Shown here piece by piece: positions 17,915-25,818 of a stretch of DNA of 64,000 nt (position 1 is the stretch's first letter; every line of letters begins with the position of its first letter). The notes beneath the pieces are model-generated. The model did no database searches. It had not been told where the DNA came from and worked only from the letters and a program-made list of their open reading frames with translations. The stretch is from Bacteriovoracaceae bacterium UBA6200 (lineage in GTDB: Bacteria; Bdellovibrionota; Bacteriovoracia; Bacteriovoracales; Bacteriovoracaceae): the NCBI GenBank assembly GCA_002422605.1, contig DISW01000012.1, positions 1 to 64,000 on the forward strand, given 5' to 3'. Position numbers and translations under genes: made by a program.

Positions 17915-18163
17915 ATGTCTGATAATCGTATGATACATCCCAAAAATGTGGCGGGTCAGTGGTATACGACTCATCCAGATGACCCGAATGGCGAAGGTTG
18001 CATTGCTTGCGCTATTTGTTATACAGACGCCCCTGAATTCTTCAAAGACGATGAAGATGGAAATGCCTACGTTTATAAGCAACCCACAACTCCTGAGGAA
18101 ATTCGTCAATGTGAAGACATGGCCGATTCCTGTTCAGTTGGATCGATTAAAAAGGATGGTTAG
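17915..18163 (+). CDS. Monocluster [4Fe-4S] ferredoxin
   Basis: 82 residues, strongly acidic. The ligands are CIACAIC (C-x2-C-x2-C) and a distant Cys in DSCSVGSI, the pattern of single-cluster ferredoxins; one further Cys is present (QCEDMAD). SD GAGGAG precedes the ATG. It diverges from korAB across 144 nt and lies 2 nt before a hemerythrin-like gene, so it probably carries electrons from the Kor enzyme. Confidence 0.88.
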   Translation: MSDNRMIHPKNVAGQWYTTHPDDPNGEGCIACAICYTDAPEFFKDDEDGNAYVYKQPTTPEEIRQCEDMADSCSVGSIKKDG

Positions 18164-18165
18164 TT

Positions 18166-18654
18166 ATGTATGCCATTATCGATGTCATTCCAACCACCAT
18201 CGGGAGTCTTCTTCAGGAGCATAAGCAAATCAGCAGAGAGCTTGAACTTCTGGAATCCTTCATCAAAGAGAGAAAATTTCCGCAACAAGAAATCCTGGGA
18301 TTTTTAACTAATTTAAACAGCTTTACGTTGTCCGGGCACCACGAAAAAGAAGAGCAAATTCTTTTTCGGTGGATGCTCGATCAGAATCCCAATGCCGATA
18401 AAACCATCATTAAAAAAATAATTGATGAGCACATAGAACTTGATGGCATCTTACAAGGCTTGATTAAGGATATAAACCATGGAGTTTCAATTGATTCTTT
18501 AAAATTTGATATGTTGAACTTCATGGAAATGTACCGTGAGCATATAGATCTGGAAGAAAATTTTATTTTTCTTATAGCAAAGGGATTATTAGCTGCGAAA
18601 GGGTTAGAATTTCAAAAAGTAGACGATACCGGCATTCACAGCTACCGAAAATAA
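18166..18654 (+). CDS. Hemerythrin-like HHE-domain protein
   Basis: 162 residues forming four helices with the metal-ligand motifs in order: EHKQ, GHHEKEE, DEHIE, and YREHIDLEEN. HHE proteins hold a non-heme di-iron site that binds O2 or NO, or serves in iron or Fe-S repair. It starts 2 nt after the ferredoxin stop and shares its promoter. A protective or oxygen-sensing role for the O2-sensitive Kor/ferredoxin system is inference from context. Its last 51 nt overlap the convergent gene. Confidence 0.82.
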   Translation: MYAIIDVIPTTIGSLLQEHKQISRELELLESFIKERKFPQQEILGFLTNLNSFTLSGHHEKEEQILFRWMLDQNPNADKTIIKKIIDEHIELDGILQGLIKDINHGVSIDSLKFDMLNFMEMYREHIDLEENFIFLIAKGLLAAKGLEFQKVDDTGIHSYRK

Positions 18655-19149
18655 TAATCCTATCCATAAAAAGCGATTGTTATTTTTCAAACTAGTGACC
18701 TGATCGTTTAATTTTTTAATATCTAACTTAAGACCCATGGAGTTTTTGTCTTCCGCCGATTTAATTTTAGAATCAATTTGTGGCCAGAGCTTATTTTGAA
18801 CATCCCCAATTTCACCATTCATGAGGGCCACTCTGGTTTCCAGTTGAGAGAAACGCTCATTTAACATTCTCACTTCATGATGAACTTCGCTCGAGGTAGT
18901 CTGAGTCTGCTTTACTGCGTTATGAAGATCCAGGGTAAAGTCATTACTTTTTTCGAGGCTATCCAGGATGAAACCGGCCATTTTCGGTAATGCGAGAAAT
19001 CTCCCTAACATCCCCTTCTTAGTGTAGGCCTTAATCATAGGCTTACTTACGAAATAAGGTGTGACCGTTTCCATCGGAAGATAGTCCGGAGTGAGCGGGG
19101 GCTGAGGAGTAAACTTAAATTGAGTCTGGTTGTCATAATCAAATTGCAT
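18604..19149 (-). CDS. Coiled-coil protein with C-terminal membrane anchor
   Basis: 181 residues: a proline- and aromatic-rich N-terminus (1-35), then a long heptad stretch from about 75 to 155 (SSEVHHEVRMLNERFSQLE), then one hydrophobic helix (FLWIGLLFSVAVNAGIVYFL) at the extreme C-terminus, so it is tail-anchored. I do not recognise the family. It overlaps the hemerythrin gene by 51 nt at the 3' end. Its promoter is divergent from the ABC exporter operon. Confidence 0.65.
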   Translation of the reverse strand: MQFDYDNQTQFKFTPQPPLTPDYLPMETVTPYFVSKPMIKAYTKKGMLGRFLALPKMAGFILDSLEKSNDFTLDLHNAVKQTQTTSSEVHHEVRMLNERFSQLETRVALMNGEIGDVQNKLWPQIDSKIKSAEDKNSMGLKLDIKKLNDQVTSLKNNNRFLWIGLLFSVAVNAGIVYFLKF

Positions 19150-19209
19150 ACATTAATCATCCGGGGGATTTAAGCTTTTTACAAGTGGGATTTCTTAGGC
19201 CCTTTACTG

Positions 19210-19215
19210 TATAAT
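19210..19215 (+). promoter_or_regulatory. Consensus -10 box close to the ABC exporter start
   Basis: TATAAT stands 9 nt before the ATG at 19225. RNA would start about 6-8 nt downstream of the box, at or just before the start codon. No SD is present. This suggests a leaderless or nearly leaderless transcript. No good -35 is visible. Confidence 0.5.
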
Positions 19216-19224
19216 CTCGCCGGC

Positions 19225-20982
19225 ATGATCGAAAAATTCTCTTTTTTAAAATTCATCTGGAAACTGGTCCTACAGAGACCTTGGCATTATGCCGGAGGCA
19301 TCCTTTCCGTCATTATCCTTGATGCGGTCGATATGATTCCTTCTCTCCTCATCAAGGAAGTCACTGATAAGGCCCAGAAATCTCCGGAAGAACTCAACAT
19401 GCTACCCTATGCTGGGGCCTTAGTGGCATGCTACCTTGTGATTTCGCTCCTGCGCCTGGGATGGCGTTTTCTTATTATTATTCCGGCGCGGACCATTGAA
19501 TGCGAATTGAGACAAAAATCCTTTGATAAAATTCTCGCCTCCGATTTTGTTCAAGTTTCCCAGTTAAAGACGGGTGATGTGGTTAGTACCTTATCCCAGG
19601 ATTTAAATAACATTCGCATGTTCATGGGACCGGCCATTCTGGTGAGCTTTGACTCCCTCGCCTATTTCATTTTTATCCCTGCCACTCTTTTTTATATTTT
19701 GGGTTGGGGAGCTCTTTGGGTCTTACTTCCTTTTACCCTTTTAATGTTTGCTGTCATGTTTGTGCACAAGCCTTTAGAAGAAGCCTTTGGGGCCGTATCT
19801 AATACCCTAGGAGACCTTTCTCAATATGTAGCAGATGAATCTCAAGGGGCCCGTTTTTTTCGAGCTGAAGGCTTAATCGAAATAAGACGCAGGCGTTATG
19901 AAATACTTTTAAAAGGATTACTGGGTCGCCAGCTCGATATCTCAAAATGGGAACTGGTACTGGATGGATCTCTTCAATTTGTTATTCAAACCAGCTATCT
20001 CACTGTCTTAATTCTCGCCTGGCAAGGACAAGGTTCAATGGCCCAGGGGCTTGGGGCCTTGACTGTTTCTCTGCAACTTCTTGATAAACTCATCTGGCCA
20101 CTCATGAGTATCAGTTATCTCATGAGTCTCTATCAGCAGGCCCGAACCGGAGCGAGAAGGCTTCATGAAATTGAAAAATTGCCTACGAAAGTACAAGGAC
20201 CGGAGCATCTTAATTCATCATTAAATAGAATTGAAATCTCAGATCTTTCAACTAAATCCATTGAAGGGAAGAAACTCCTGCAAGGAATCACTCTGACCGC
20301 TAAAAGAGGTGAACACATCGCTTTAGTGGGAGGAGTTGGAAGTGGTAAAACAGTACTGCTTCAGACTCTGGCAGGACTTTGGGAGAAAGATTATTTAGAT
20401 TACTCCAGATTTAAATTCAATGAAGTCTCTTTCGAGCAACTCAACCGGATTTCTCTCGCTAAGCAGCTCTCCTTTATTCCGCAAACACCACAAATTTTTA
20501 GCCAGTCACTGGGAATGAATATTTCTCCTAACTTCCCCTTGATTCCTAATACTCTCTGGGCTTCCCTGGAAAAAGCTGATCTATCGGCAGACATTCAGCT
20601 TTTCCCTGAAGGCCTAGGGACTATCGTTGGCGAGAAAGGGCTGAATCTTTCAGGCGGCCAAAAACAAAGAACTCTCATTGCCCGTTCTTTTCACTCTAAG
20701 GCCAAGCTTTATCTTTGGGATGATGCCATCAGTGCTCTTGATCCGGTCACTGAAAAAAGAATCATTTCTAATCTTAAAAATCTCGATCCCGAAGCGATTC
20801 TCATTCTTGCTACTCACCGCTTAAGTTCGCTCAAAAACTTTGACCGTATTTTGGTGATGGAGGAAGGAAGGATCATCCAAAGCGGAAGCTTCGATGATAT
20901 TAAACGTAATCATGCCCTCTTTGCTTCACTTCTGCGTGATGAACAAGAGAATCTTGCTAAGGAGGCCGTATGGACTCCTTAG
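19225..20982 (+). CDS. ABC exporter half-transporter, degenerate-site Walker B partner
   Basis: 585 residues: a six-helix type-I exporter domain (about 1-310), then an ATPase domain with Walker A GGVGSGKT, signature LSGGQKQR, and a Walker B reading LYLWDDAISALD. The catalytic Glu after Walker B is Asp here. The signature is canonical. It overlaps the second half-transporter by 13 nt, so the two surely form a heterodimer. The substrate is unknown: heterodimers of this class move lipids, peptides or drugs. The start lacks an SD (see the -10 box). Confidence 0.9.
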   Translation: MIEKFSFLKFIWKLVLQRPWHYAGGILSVIILDAVDMIPSLLIKEVTDKAQKSPEELNMLPYAGALVACYLVISLLRLGWRFLIIIPARTIECELRQKSFDKILASDFVQVSQLKTGDVVSTLSQDLNNIRMFMGPAILVSFDSLAYFIFIPATLFYILGWGALWVLLPFTLLMFAVMFVHKPLEEAFGAVSNTLGDLSQYVADESQGARFFRAEGLIEIRRRRYEILLKGLLGRQLDISKWELVLDGSLQFVIQTSYLTVLILAWQGQGSMAQGLGALTVSLQLLDKLIWPLMSISYLMSLYQQARTGARRLHEIEKLPTKVQGPEHLNSSLNRIEISDLSTKSIEGKKLLQGITLTAKRGEHIALVGGVGSGKTVLLQTLAGLWEKDYLDYSRFKFNEVSFEQLNRISLAKQLSFIPQTPQIFSQSLGMNISPNFPLIPNTLWASLEKADLSADIQLFPEGLGTIVGEKGLNLSGGQKQRTLIARSFHSKAKLYLWDDAISALDPVTEKRIISNLKNLDPEAILILATHRLSSLKNFDRILVMEEGRIIQSGSFDDIKRNHALFASLLRDEQENLAKEAVWTP

Positions 20983-22757
20983 AACTTAAAGAAGCCGAAG
21001 ATACCCGCTACAAGTTCAGACCCTTTAGTATTCAGTTCACAAAAGCTCATGAGTGGGACGGGGCCATGACCGATATCCGGTGGCTATGGCCTTGGGTAAA
21101 ACCACATGCCAAAAAGCTCTTTCAAGTGATTGTGCTCTTTGCCTTTGCAACGATTATCTATCTCCTTATTCCACGCTTAGTAGCAAAAATTGTAGATGAT
21201 GTATTGGTTCGTAAGTCAGGACCCTTTTCGCTTTGGGGAACAATTCTCGCTTTATGTATGGTGATGAAAATCATCTGCGACCTCTCTTACAAGTGGATCA
21301 TGACTAAGATCGGACAAAATATTTCAACACATTTGCGATTTGATATCTTTTATCAATTAGGAAGATCTCCTCTTTCTTTCTTTGATAAAAACGCCTCCGG
21401 AAGGCTCATAAGCCGCTGTGTGAATGATGTAACAAATCTCTCATCCTTTTTCACGGCCAATTTTTTTACCGTTGTAAGTGACATCGTTCTTATCATTGGT
21501 TCGTCAATTTTACTTTTCACACTTTCGGTTAAATCGGGTTTTGTCGTTCTCGCGATGCTCATTCCTCTAAGTATATTCATGATGAATGTCTCACAGGCCC
21601 AGATGCGTTGGGGGAGGTCTCTCCGAAATACCCTTTCTCGTCTCTCATCACATACCAGTGATACCATGAATAATCTCGCGGTCATGCATGCTCAGCCTTT
21701 TACAGAGAAGTGGTCCAACAGGCATCGAAATATTCAGGAACTTTATTCACAACTAAGCATTAAAAACATTCTTACTTGGGGAGCTTTTTCTTCAACTCAC
21801 GTTTTAATCATGGGTTTAACTTATGCCATGGTTATCTCCCTTGGAGTCTATCAGTTAAAGCAGGGTGAGATCACGATAGGAAATCTCATCGCCATTTTCA
21901 CCTACGTCAGTCTAATATTCGGTCCATTTTTAGAAATCTCTGAGAAGCTGAATGTTATGGTTACAGCACTTGGATCAGTTAAACGCCTACGTTCTCTCCT
22001 TTCTCAAAAGATTGAAAGGGACAAAATGGATGCACCGGACACGGGTGTTCCTCCTCAAGGATCGATCTCATTCAGAAATATTAGTTTTTCTTATCGCTCT
22101 GATGTGAAACTTTTTGATCACTTCAACCTCGATCTTCCAGAAGGTGAAGTGACAGCACTCGTAGGTCGAACTGGTTCAGGTAAAACGACTCTCGCCCATT
22201 TAATGCTGGGACTCTATCCATTAAAGGACGGAAGCATTTGCTGGGGGGATGAAGAACTCTCTCATTTCACTCCTGCTCGTCGGGCAAGATGGATCAGCCA
22301 CGTCTCCCAGGACTTATTTATATTTACCGATACTCTAAGAGAAAATCTCCGGTTGTGGCGCGAAGATATAACCGATGCCCAAATCTATGAACGCTTAGAA
22401 AGAGTGGGATTAGCGGATAAAATTAATAACCTTCCCGGAAAACTGGATTTGATTGTTAAGACCGAGACTCTCCCCCTATCACAAGGAGAAAAACAACTTC
22501 TTCTTCTCTGCCGGGCACTCCTTCAGGATCCAAGGCTCTTAGTCTTTGACGAAGCAACCGCCAATCTGGATCAACTCACCGAAGAAGACTGGATGAAACA
22601 GGTAGCTGAACTCTTTCAAGGAAGAACAACACTTTTCATTGCCCACAGGATAGAAACACTGAGACTTGCTTCATTTGTAGTGGTTCTAGAAAATGGAAAA
22701 ATCAAGAAAACCTTTCGAAAAAAGAAAGGTGAATCAGTATCTGAGGCAGATCTCTAA
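20970..22757 (+). CDS. ABC exporter half-transporter, canonical Walker B partner
   Basis: 595 residues with an exporter membrane domain (about 40-340) and an ATPase domain with Walker A GRTGSGKTT, Walker B LLVFDEATANLD and an H-loop FIAHR. The signature is non-canonical (LSQGEKQ rather than LSGGQ). Paired with the first subunit this gives one full ATP site (this Walker B with the partner's LSGGQ) and one degenerate site. SD GGAGG precedes the ATG. The two genes form one operon; no accessory periplasmic adaptor is nearby. Confidence 0.9.
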   Translation: MDSLELKEAEDTRYKFRPFSIQFTKAHEWDGAMTDIRWLWPWVKPHAKKLFQVIVLFAFATIIYLLIPRLVAKIVDDVLVRKSGPFSLWGTILALCMVMKIICDLSYKWIMTKIGQNISTHLRFDIFYQLGRSPLSFFDKNASGRLISRCVNDVTNLSSFFTANFFTVVSDIVLIIGSSILLFTLSVKSGFVVLAMLIPLSIFMMNVSQAQMRWGRSLRNTLSRLSSHTSDTMNNLAVMHAQPFTEKWSNRHRNIQELYSQLSIKNILTWGAFSSTHVLIMGLTYAMVISLGVYQLKQGEITIGNLIAIFTYVSLIFGPFLEISEKLNVMVTALGSVKRLRSLLSQKIERDKMDAPDTGVPPQGSISFRNISFSYRSDVKLFDHFNLDLPEGEVTALVGRTGSGKTTLAHLMLGLYPLKDGSICWGDEELSHFTPARRARWISHVSQDLFIFTDTLRENLRLWREDITDAQIYERLERVGLADKINNLPGKLDLIVKTETLPLSQGEKQLLLLCRALLQDPRLLVFDEATANLDQLTEEDWMKQVAELFQGRTTLFIAHRIETLRLASFVVVLENGKIKKTFRKKKGESVSEADL

Positions 22758-22836
22758 CGACTTAAAGAGTCAAAGCTTAAAATAACTATGCACTCCTCAA
22801 ACTCTCTCTTAAAATAGATGGGCACAAGGAGAAGTC

Positions 22837-24078
22837 ATGTCAAAACATCTTTCAGAAGTAGATCAGGAAGTTTTAGGTTTCATTCAAAAAGAACAAAATC
22901 GCCAGGAAATGGGACTCGAACTCATTGCCTCAGAAAATTATTGTTCTCAAGCGGTAATGGAAGCCCAAGGGTCTTGTCTCACTAATAAATACGCCGAAGG
23001 TTACCCCGGCAAGCGTTACTATAATGGTTGCGAATTTGTGGACCAGATTGAATCCCTTGCCATTGAAAGAGTGAAAGAAATTTTCGGAGCTGGTTTTGCT
23101 AATGTTCAACCACACTCTGGCTCTCAGGCCAACATGGCCGTTTATATGGCGATGCTTAATCCTGGTGATACTTTTTTAGGAATGGATCTCGCCCAAGGTG
23201 GACATCTCACTCACGGATCTCCTGTAAACTTTTCAGGAAAACTTTTTAAGGCCACTCACTACGGCTTAGATCCAAAGACTGAAATGATTGATTATAATCA
23301 ATTGGAAGATATCGCAAAAAAAGAAAGACCACGCATGATTATCGCTGGTGCTTCTGCTTATCCTCGTACCATTGATTTTGAAAAATTCAGCGCCATCGCG
23401 AAATCTATCGATGCTGTTCTGATGGTTGATATGGCCCATATTGCAGGTCTCGTAGCAGCAGGCCTTCACCCATCCCCTATGGGTTACGCAGATGTTGTGA
23501 CTTCTACCACTCACAAAACTCTTCGTGGCCCCCGTGGTGGTTTGATCCTCACTAATCGTGAAGATATCGCTAAGAAACTAAACTCTCTTATTTTCCCTGG
23601 AGTCCAGGGCGGACCACTTGAACATGTGATTGCCGGTAAAGCTGTTGCTTTCAAAGAAGCCCTTCTTCCGAGCTTCAAAACTTATCAAGAACAAGTGATC
23701 AAGAATTCTCAAGTTCTTGCCAAAACTTTAATGGATAATGGAATTGAACTCGTCTCAGGCGGAACAGATAATCATTTAATCCTGGTTAAAACGGATTCAG
23801 TGAATATGTCTGGTAAGGAAGCAGGAGAAATTCTTGAGCGCGTAGACATCACTTGTAACAAGAACATGGTTCCTAATGATAAACGCTCACCGTTTGTGAC
23901 TTCAGGTATTCGTTTAGGAACTCCGGCGGTTACGACCCGTGGATTTAAAGAAGCGGAAACGAAGTTAATGGCAGAGCTCATTATTAAGGCGCTAAAAGCT
24001 CCTCAAGATGAAAAAGCACTTAATGAAGTGAAACAAAGTGTGCATGATCTTTGCAAAAAATTTCCGGTATACCCTTAA
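22837..24078 (+). CDS. glyA: Serine hydroxymethyltransferase
   Basis: 413 residues. It interconverts serine and glycine, producing 5,10-methylene-THF. Typical family blocks: ELIASENY, NKYAEGYPGKRYYNGC, QPHSGSQAN, the PLP lysine K227 in STTHKTLRGPRGG, and FPGVQGGP. SD AAGGAGA precedes the ATG. The gene 10 nt downstream encodes a Kazal-like lipoprotein that is unrelated in function but may share the transcript. Confidence 0.98.
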   Translation: MSKHLSEVDQEVLGFIQKEQNRQEMGLELIASENYCSQAVMEAQGSCLTNKYAEGYPGKRYYNGCEFVDQIESLAIERVKEIFGAGFANVQPHSGSQANMAVYMAMLNPGDTFLGMDLAQGGHLTHGSPVNFSGKLFKATHYGLDPKTEMIDYNQLEDIAKKERPRMIIAGASAYPRTIDFEKFSAIAKSIDAVLMVDMAHIAGLVAAGLHPSPMGYADVVTSTTHKTLRGPRGGLILTNREDIAKKLNSLIFPGVQGGPLEHVIAGKAVAFKEALLPSFKTYQEQVIKNSQVLAKTLMDNGIELVSGGTDNHLILVKTDSVNMSGKEAGEILERVDITCNKNMVPNDKRSPFVTSGIRLGTPAVTTRGFKEAETKLMAELIIKALKAPQDEKALNEVKQSVHDLCKKFPVYP

Positions 24079-24087
24079 GGAGTTTTT

Positions 24088-24330
24088 ATGAAATATATTT
24101 TGTTACTAGCACTAACCCTGACTGTTTCTTGTACAACAAAGACCGTTGAGAAAGCTCCCGAGAGCGCTGGTGAAAGTAATGCTCAACAAACAAGTCCCTA
24201 CACAGTGGAGCCTTGTTACTGCATGAAAATTTTTAAACCCGTATGCGCCAATGGAGTTAACTACGGAAACTCTTGTGAAGCTCAATGCCATGGTCACAAA
24301 ACCTGGACTGAAGGACGTTGCTCTAAATAA
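24088..24330 (+). CDS. Small lipoprotein with a Kazal-type inhibitor domain
   Basis: 80 residues. A short signal ends in TVSC, so Cys15 is the probable lipidation site. A low-complexity linker follows, then a domain with six cysteines (C-x-C-x7-C-x9-C-x3-C-x10-C) containing PVCANGVNYGNSCEAQC, which is the Kazal signature of serine-protease inhibitors. Bacterial Kazal proteins are known but uncommon. Membrane-bound inhibition of foreign or self proteases is inference. The SD is AAGGAG. It is followed by a terminator. Confidence 0.82.
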   Translation: MKYILLLALTLTVSCTTKTVEKAPESAGESNAQQTSPYTVEPCYCMKIFKPVCANGVNYGNSCEAQCHGHKTWTEGRCSK

Positions 24331-24338
24331 TTTTAGCA

Positions 24339-24371
24339 AAGAGGGAGTGGCCCTCAGTATCACTCCCTCTT
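24339..24371 (+). terminator. Hairpin terminator after the Kazal-type gene
   Basis: 11-bp perfect stem AAGAGGGAGTG/CACTCCCTCTT with an 11-nt loop, followed by an AT-rich tail rather than a strict T-run. Confidence 0.75.
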
Positions 24372-24430
24372 AATTATTGAAATTACATAAAATCTCTTTT
24401 CAGCTATTTAGCTTCTCAACTTGGCCTAAG

Positions 24431-24450
24431 AATGGTAGAAAACTACCATT
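24431..24450. promoter_or_regulatory. Perfect inverted repeat upstream of nrdR
   Basis: AATGGTAG, AAAA, CTACCATT: an 8-4-8 palindrome ending 29 nt before the nrdR ATG, with a TATAGT -10-like box at 24461-24466. Placed next to the -10, it is a candidate operator. It does not resemble an NrdR box. Confidence 0.45.
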
Positions 24451-24479
24451 AACCACTAGATATAGTTTAGGACCGCATT

Positions 24480-24977
24480 ATGAAATGTCCCTACTGCTCG
24501 GCCGTCGATACCAAAGTTTTAGATTCCAGGAACCTTGAAGAAGGTTGTGTCATCCGACGCCGCAGAAAATGCGAGACCTGTCAGAAGCGTTTCACAACGT
24601 TTGAAACAGTTGAGCTCTCCATGCCGATGGTCATTAAACGTGATGGCCGTCGTGAACATTACAAGCAAGAAAAAATTCTTAAGGGCATTGAGAAGGCTTG
24701 CGAAAAACGCCCTATCTCTGCCATCCAGATTGAACGCATTATTAATAATATTGAAAAAGCGATTTTGGACATCTCTGACAAGGAAATCCAATCGAAAGAA
24801 ATAGGAAATCTTGTTATGATGTACTTACGTCATCTTGATCCTGTGGCCTACATCCGCTTTGCGGCCGTATATCGTAAGTTCCAGGACGTAGAAGAGTTTG
24901 TAAATGAGCTCAAACATGATGAGTTCAACCAATTTAAAAAGACAGAACAAAATAAGGATCAAAGTAGTGAATACTAA
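24480..24977 (+). CDS. nrdR: Transcriptional repressor NrdR
   Basis: 165 residues: a zinc-ribbon (CPYC near the N-terminus, CETC near residue 32) with RRRRKCETCQKRFTTFE, then an ATP-cone domain (MVIKRDGRREHYKQEKI). NrdR senses dATP/ATP and represses ribonucleotide reductase genes. The slightly long C-terminus is charged. nusB begins within its last 11 nt, a known association of nrdR with nusB/rib genes. Confidence 0.97.
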   Translation: MKCPYCSAVDTKVLDSRNLEEGCVIRRRRKCETCQKRFTTFETVELSMPMVIKRDGRREHYKQEKILKGIEKACEKRPISAIQIERIINNIEKAILDISDKEIQSKEIGNLVMMYLRHLDPVAYIRFAAVYRKFQDVEEFVNELKHDEFNQFKKTEQNKDQSSEY

Positions 24978-25419
24978 GCGAGAGGCACGAGAGTTTTGCC
25001 TACAATTTCTTTATCATTTCCAACTGCCAGCTTTCCAAGAACAGAAGAAAGAGCTGGATTCAGTAGAGATCTTCAACCGAGTTCAAGAGTTTAAACAGAC
25101 TCTCTCATTGGAACTTACCGCTGATGCTCAAGCTTTTGTCGCGACAATGGTTAAAGGCATTCTTCAGCATCATCAGGAGCTTGAAGAAATCCTGGTGAAA
25201 TATTTAAAGAATTGGAAGCTGTCTCGAATTTCAAAAATCGAGCACACCATTCTCATCATGGGAATTCAGGAATTAAAATACCATCCGGAAGTTCCTGGTA
25301 AGGTTGTTATCAACGAAGCTATTGAGCTTGGTAAAAAATATTCAACTAAAGAATCGGCTGCTTTCATTAACGGCATTCTAGATAATGTTTTCAAACAAGA
25401 ATTAAATCGGAATGAATGA
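24967..25419 (+). CDS. nusB: Transcription antitermination protein NusB
   Basis: 150 residues from GTG 24967, chosen because the conserved NusB N-terminus (NTKREAREFCLQFLYHFQ) starts there and AAGGA lies upstream; the longer frame only re-reads nrdR. Landmarks: DAQAFVATMVKGILQHH, LSRISKIEHTILIMGIQEL, and VVINEAIELGKKYSTKESAAFINGI (shown in part here). NusB with NusE binds boxA RNA for rRNA antitermination. Confidence 0.93.
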   Translation: MNTKREAREFCLQFLYHFQLPAFQEQKKELDSVEIFNRVQEFKQTLSLELTADAQAFVATMVKGILQHHQELEEILVKYLKNWKLSRISKIEHTILIMGIQELKYHPEVPGKVVINEAIELGKKYSTKESAAFINGILDNVFKQELNRNE

Positions 25420-25777
25420 ACTGATTAATCAAGTTACTCCACTTACTCGAGGAATCATCTGGCTCACACAAAATATGTCTGACCTGGAGAATCCTCATTA
25501 TGCGGGTATTGATTATCTGTTGGATGGCCTACTCACGGCAAATATTCAAAAAGTTCAAAACGCTTCAAGCCGTGTGATCATCGGTCACAATTTCAATAAC
25601 CCTCTTTACGTCCTCATCCTAAGCGAAGTGAAAACTGCTGAAGTTCAGAGTTTTCTTTCTCTCTTTGCAAATGATCTGACTTCGGAAAATAGCATTTTGA
25701 TGATTGATGAAATGAATGTCTTTCCATCGATTAAGTCTGAATTTAAAACTGTTGCTTCTCATTTAAAGCAGTTTTAG
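25412..25777 (+). CDS. Hypothetical protein downstream of nusB
   Basis: 121 residues, no signal peptide or membrane helix. I do not recognise the family. An alpha/beta mix is suggested (RVIIGHNFNNPLYVLILSEV, SILMIDEMNVF). It starts 8 nt before the nusB stop, so it is coupled to nusB. It ends just before a hairpin shared with the convergent gene. Confidence 0.65.
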   Translation: MNELINQVTPLTRGIIWLTQNMSDLENPHYAGIDYLLDGLLTANIQKVQNASSRVIIGHNFNNPLYVLILSEVKTAEVQSFLSLFANDLTSENSILMIDEMNVFPSIKSEFKTVASHLKQF

Positions 25778-25785
25778 GAAAGAAT

Positions 25786-25807
25786 CGGAACTCCCTGAGG
25801 AGTTCCG
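25786..25807. terminator. Hairpin between convergent genes
   Basis: Perfect 9-bp stem CGGAACTCC/GGAGTTCCG, loop CTGA. It sits between two convergent stop codons and could end transcription from both sides, although T-runs are weak. Confidence 0.6.
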
Positions 25808-25818
25808 ACAACTAAACA

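Noticed and set aside
18604..19149. Methyl-accepting chemotaxis-like protein
   Set aside because: The coiled coil is short, the membrane helix is at the C-terminus, and the signalling hairpin motif is missing.
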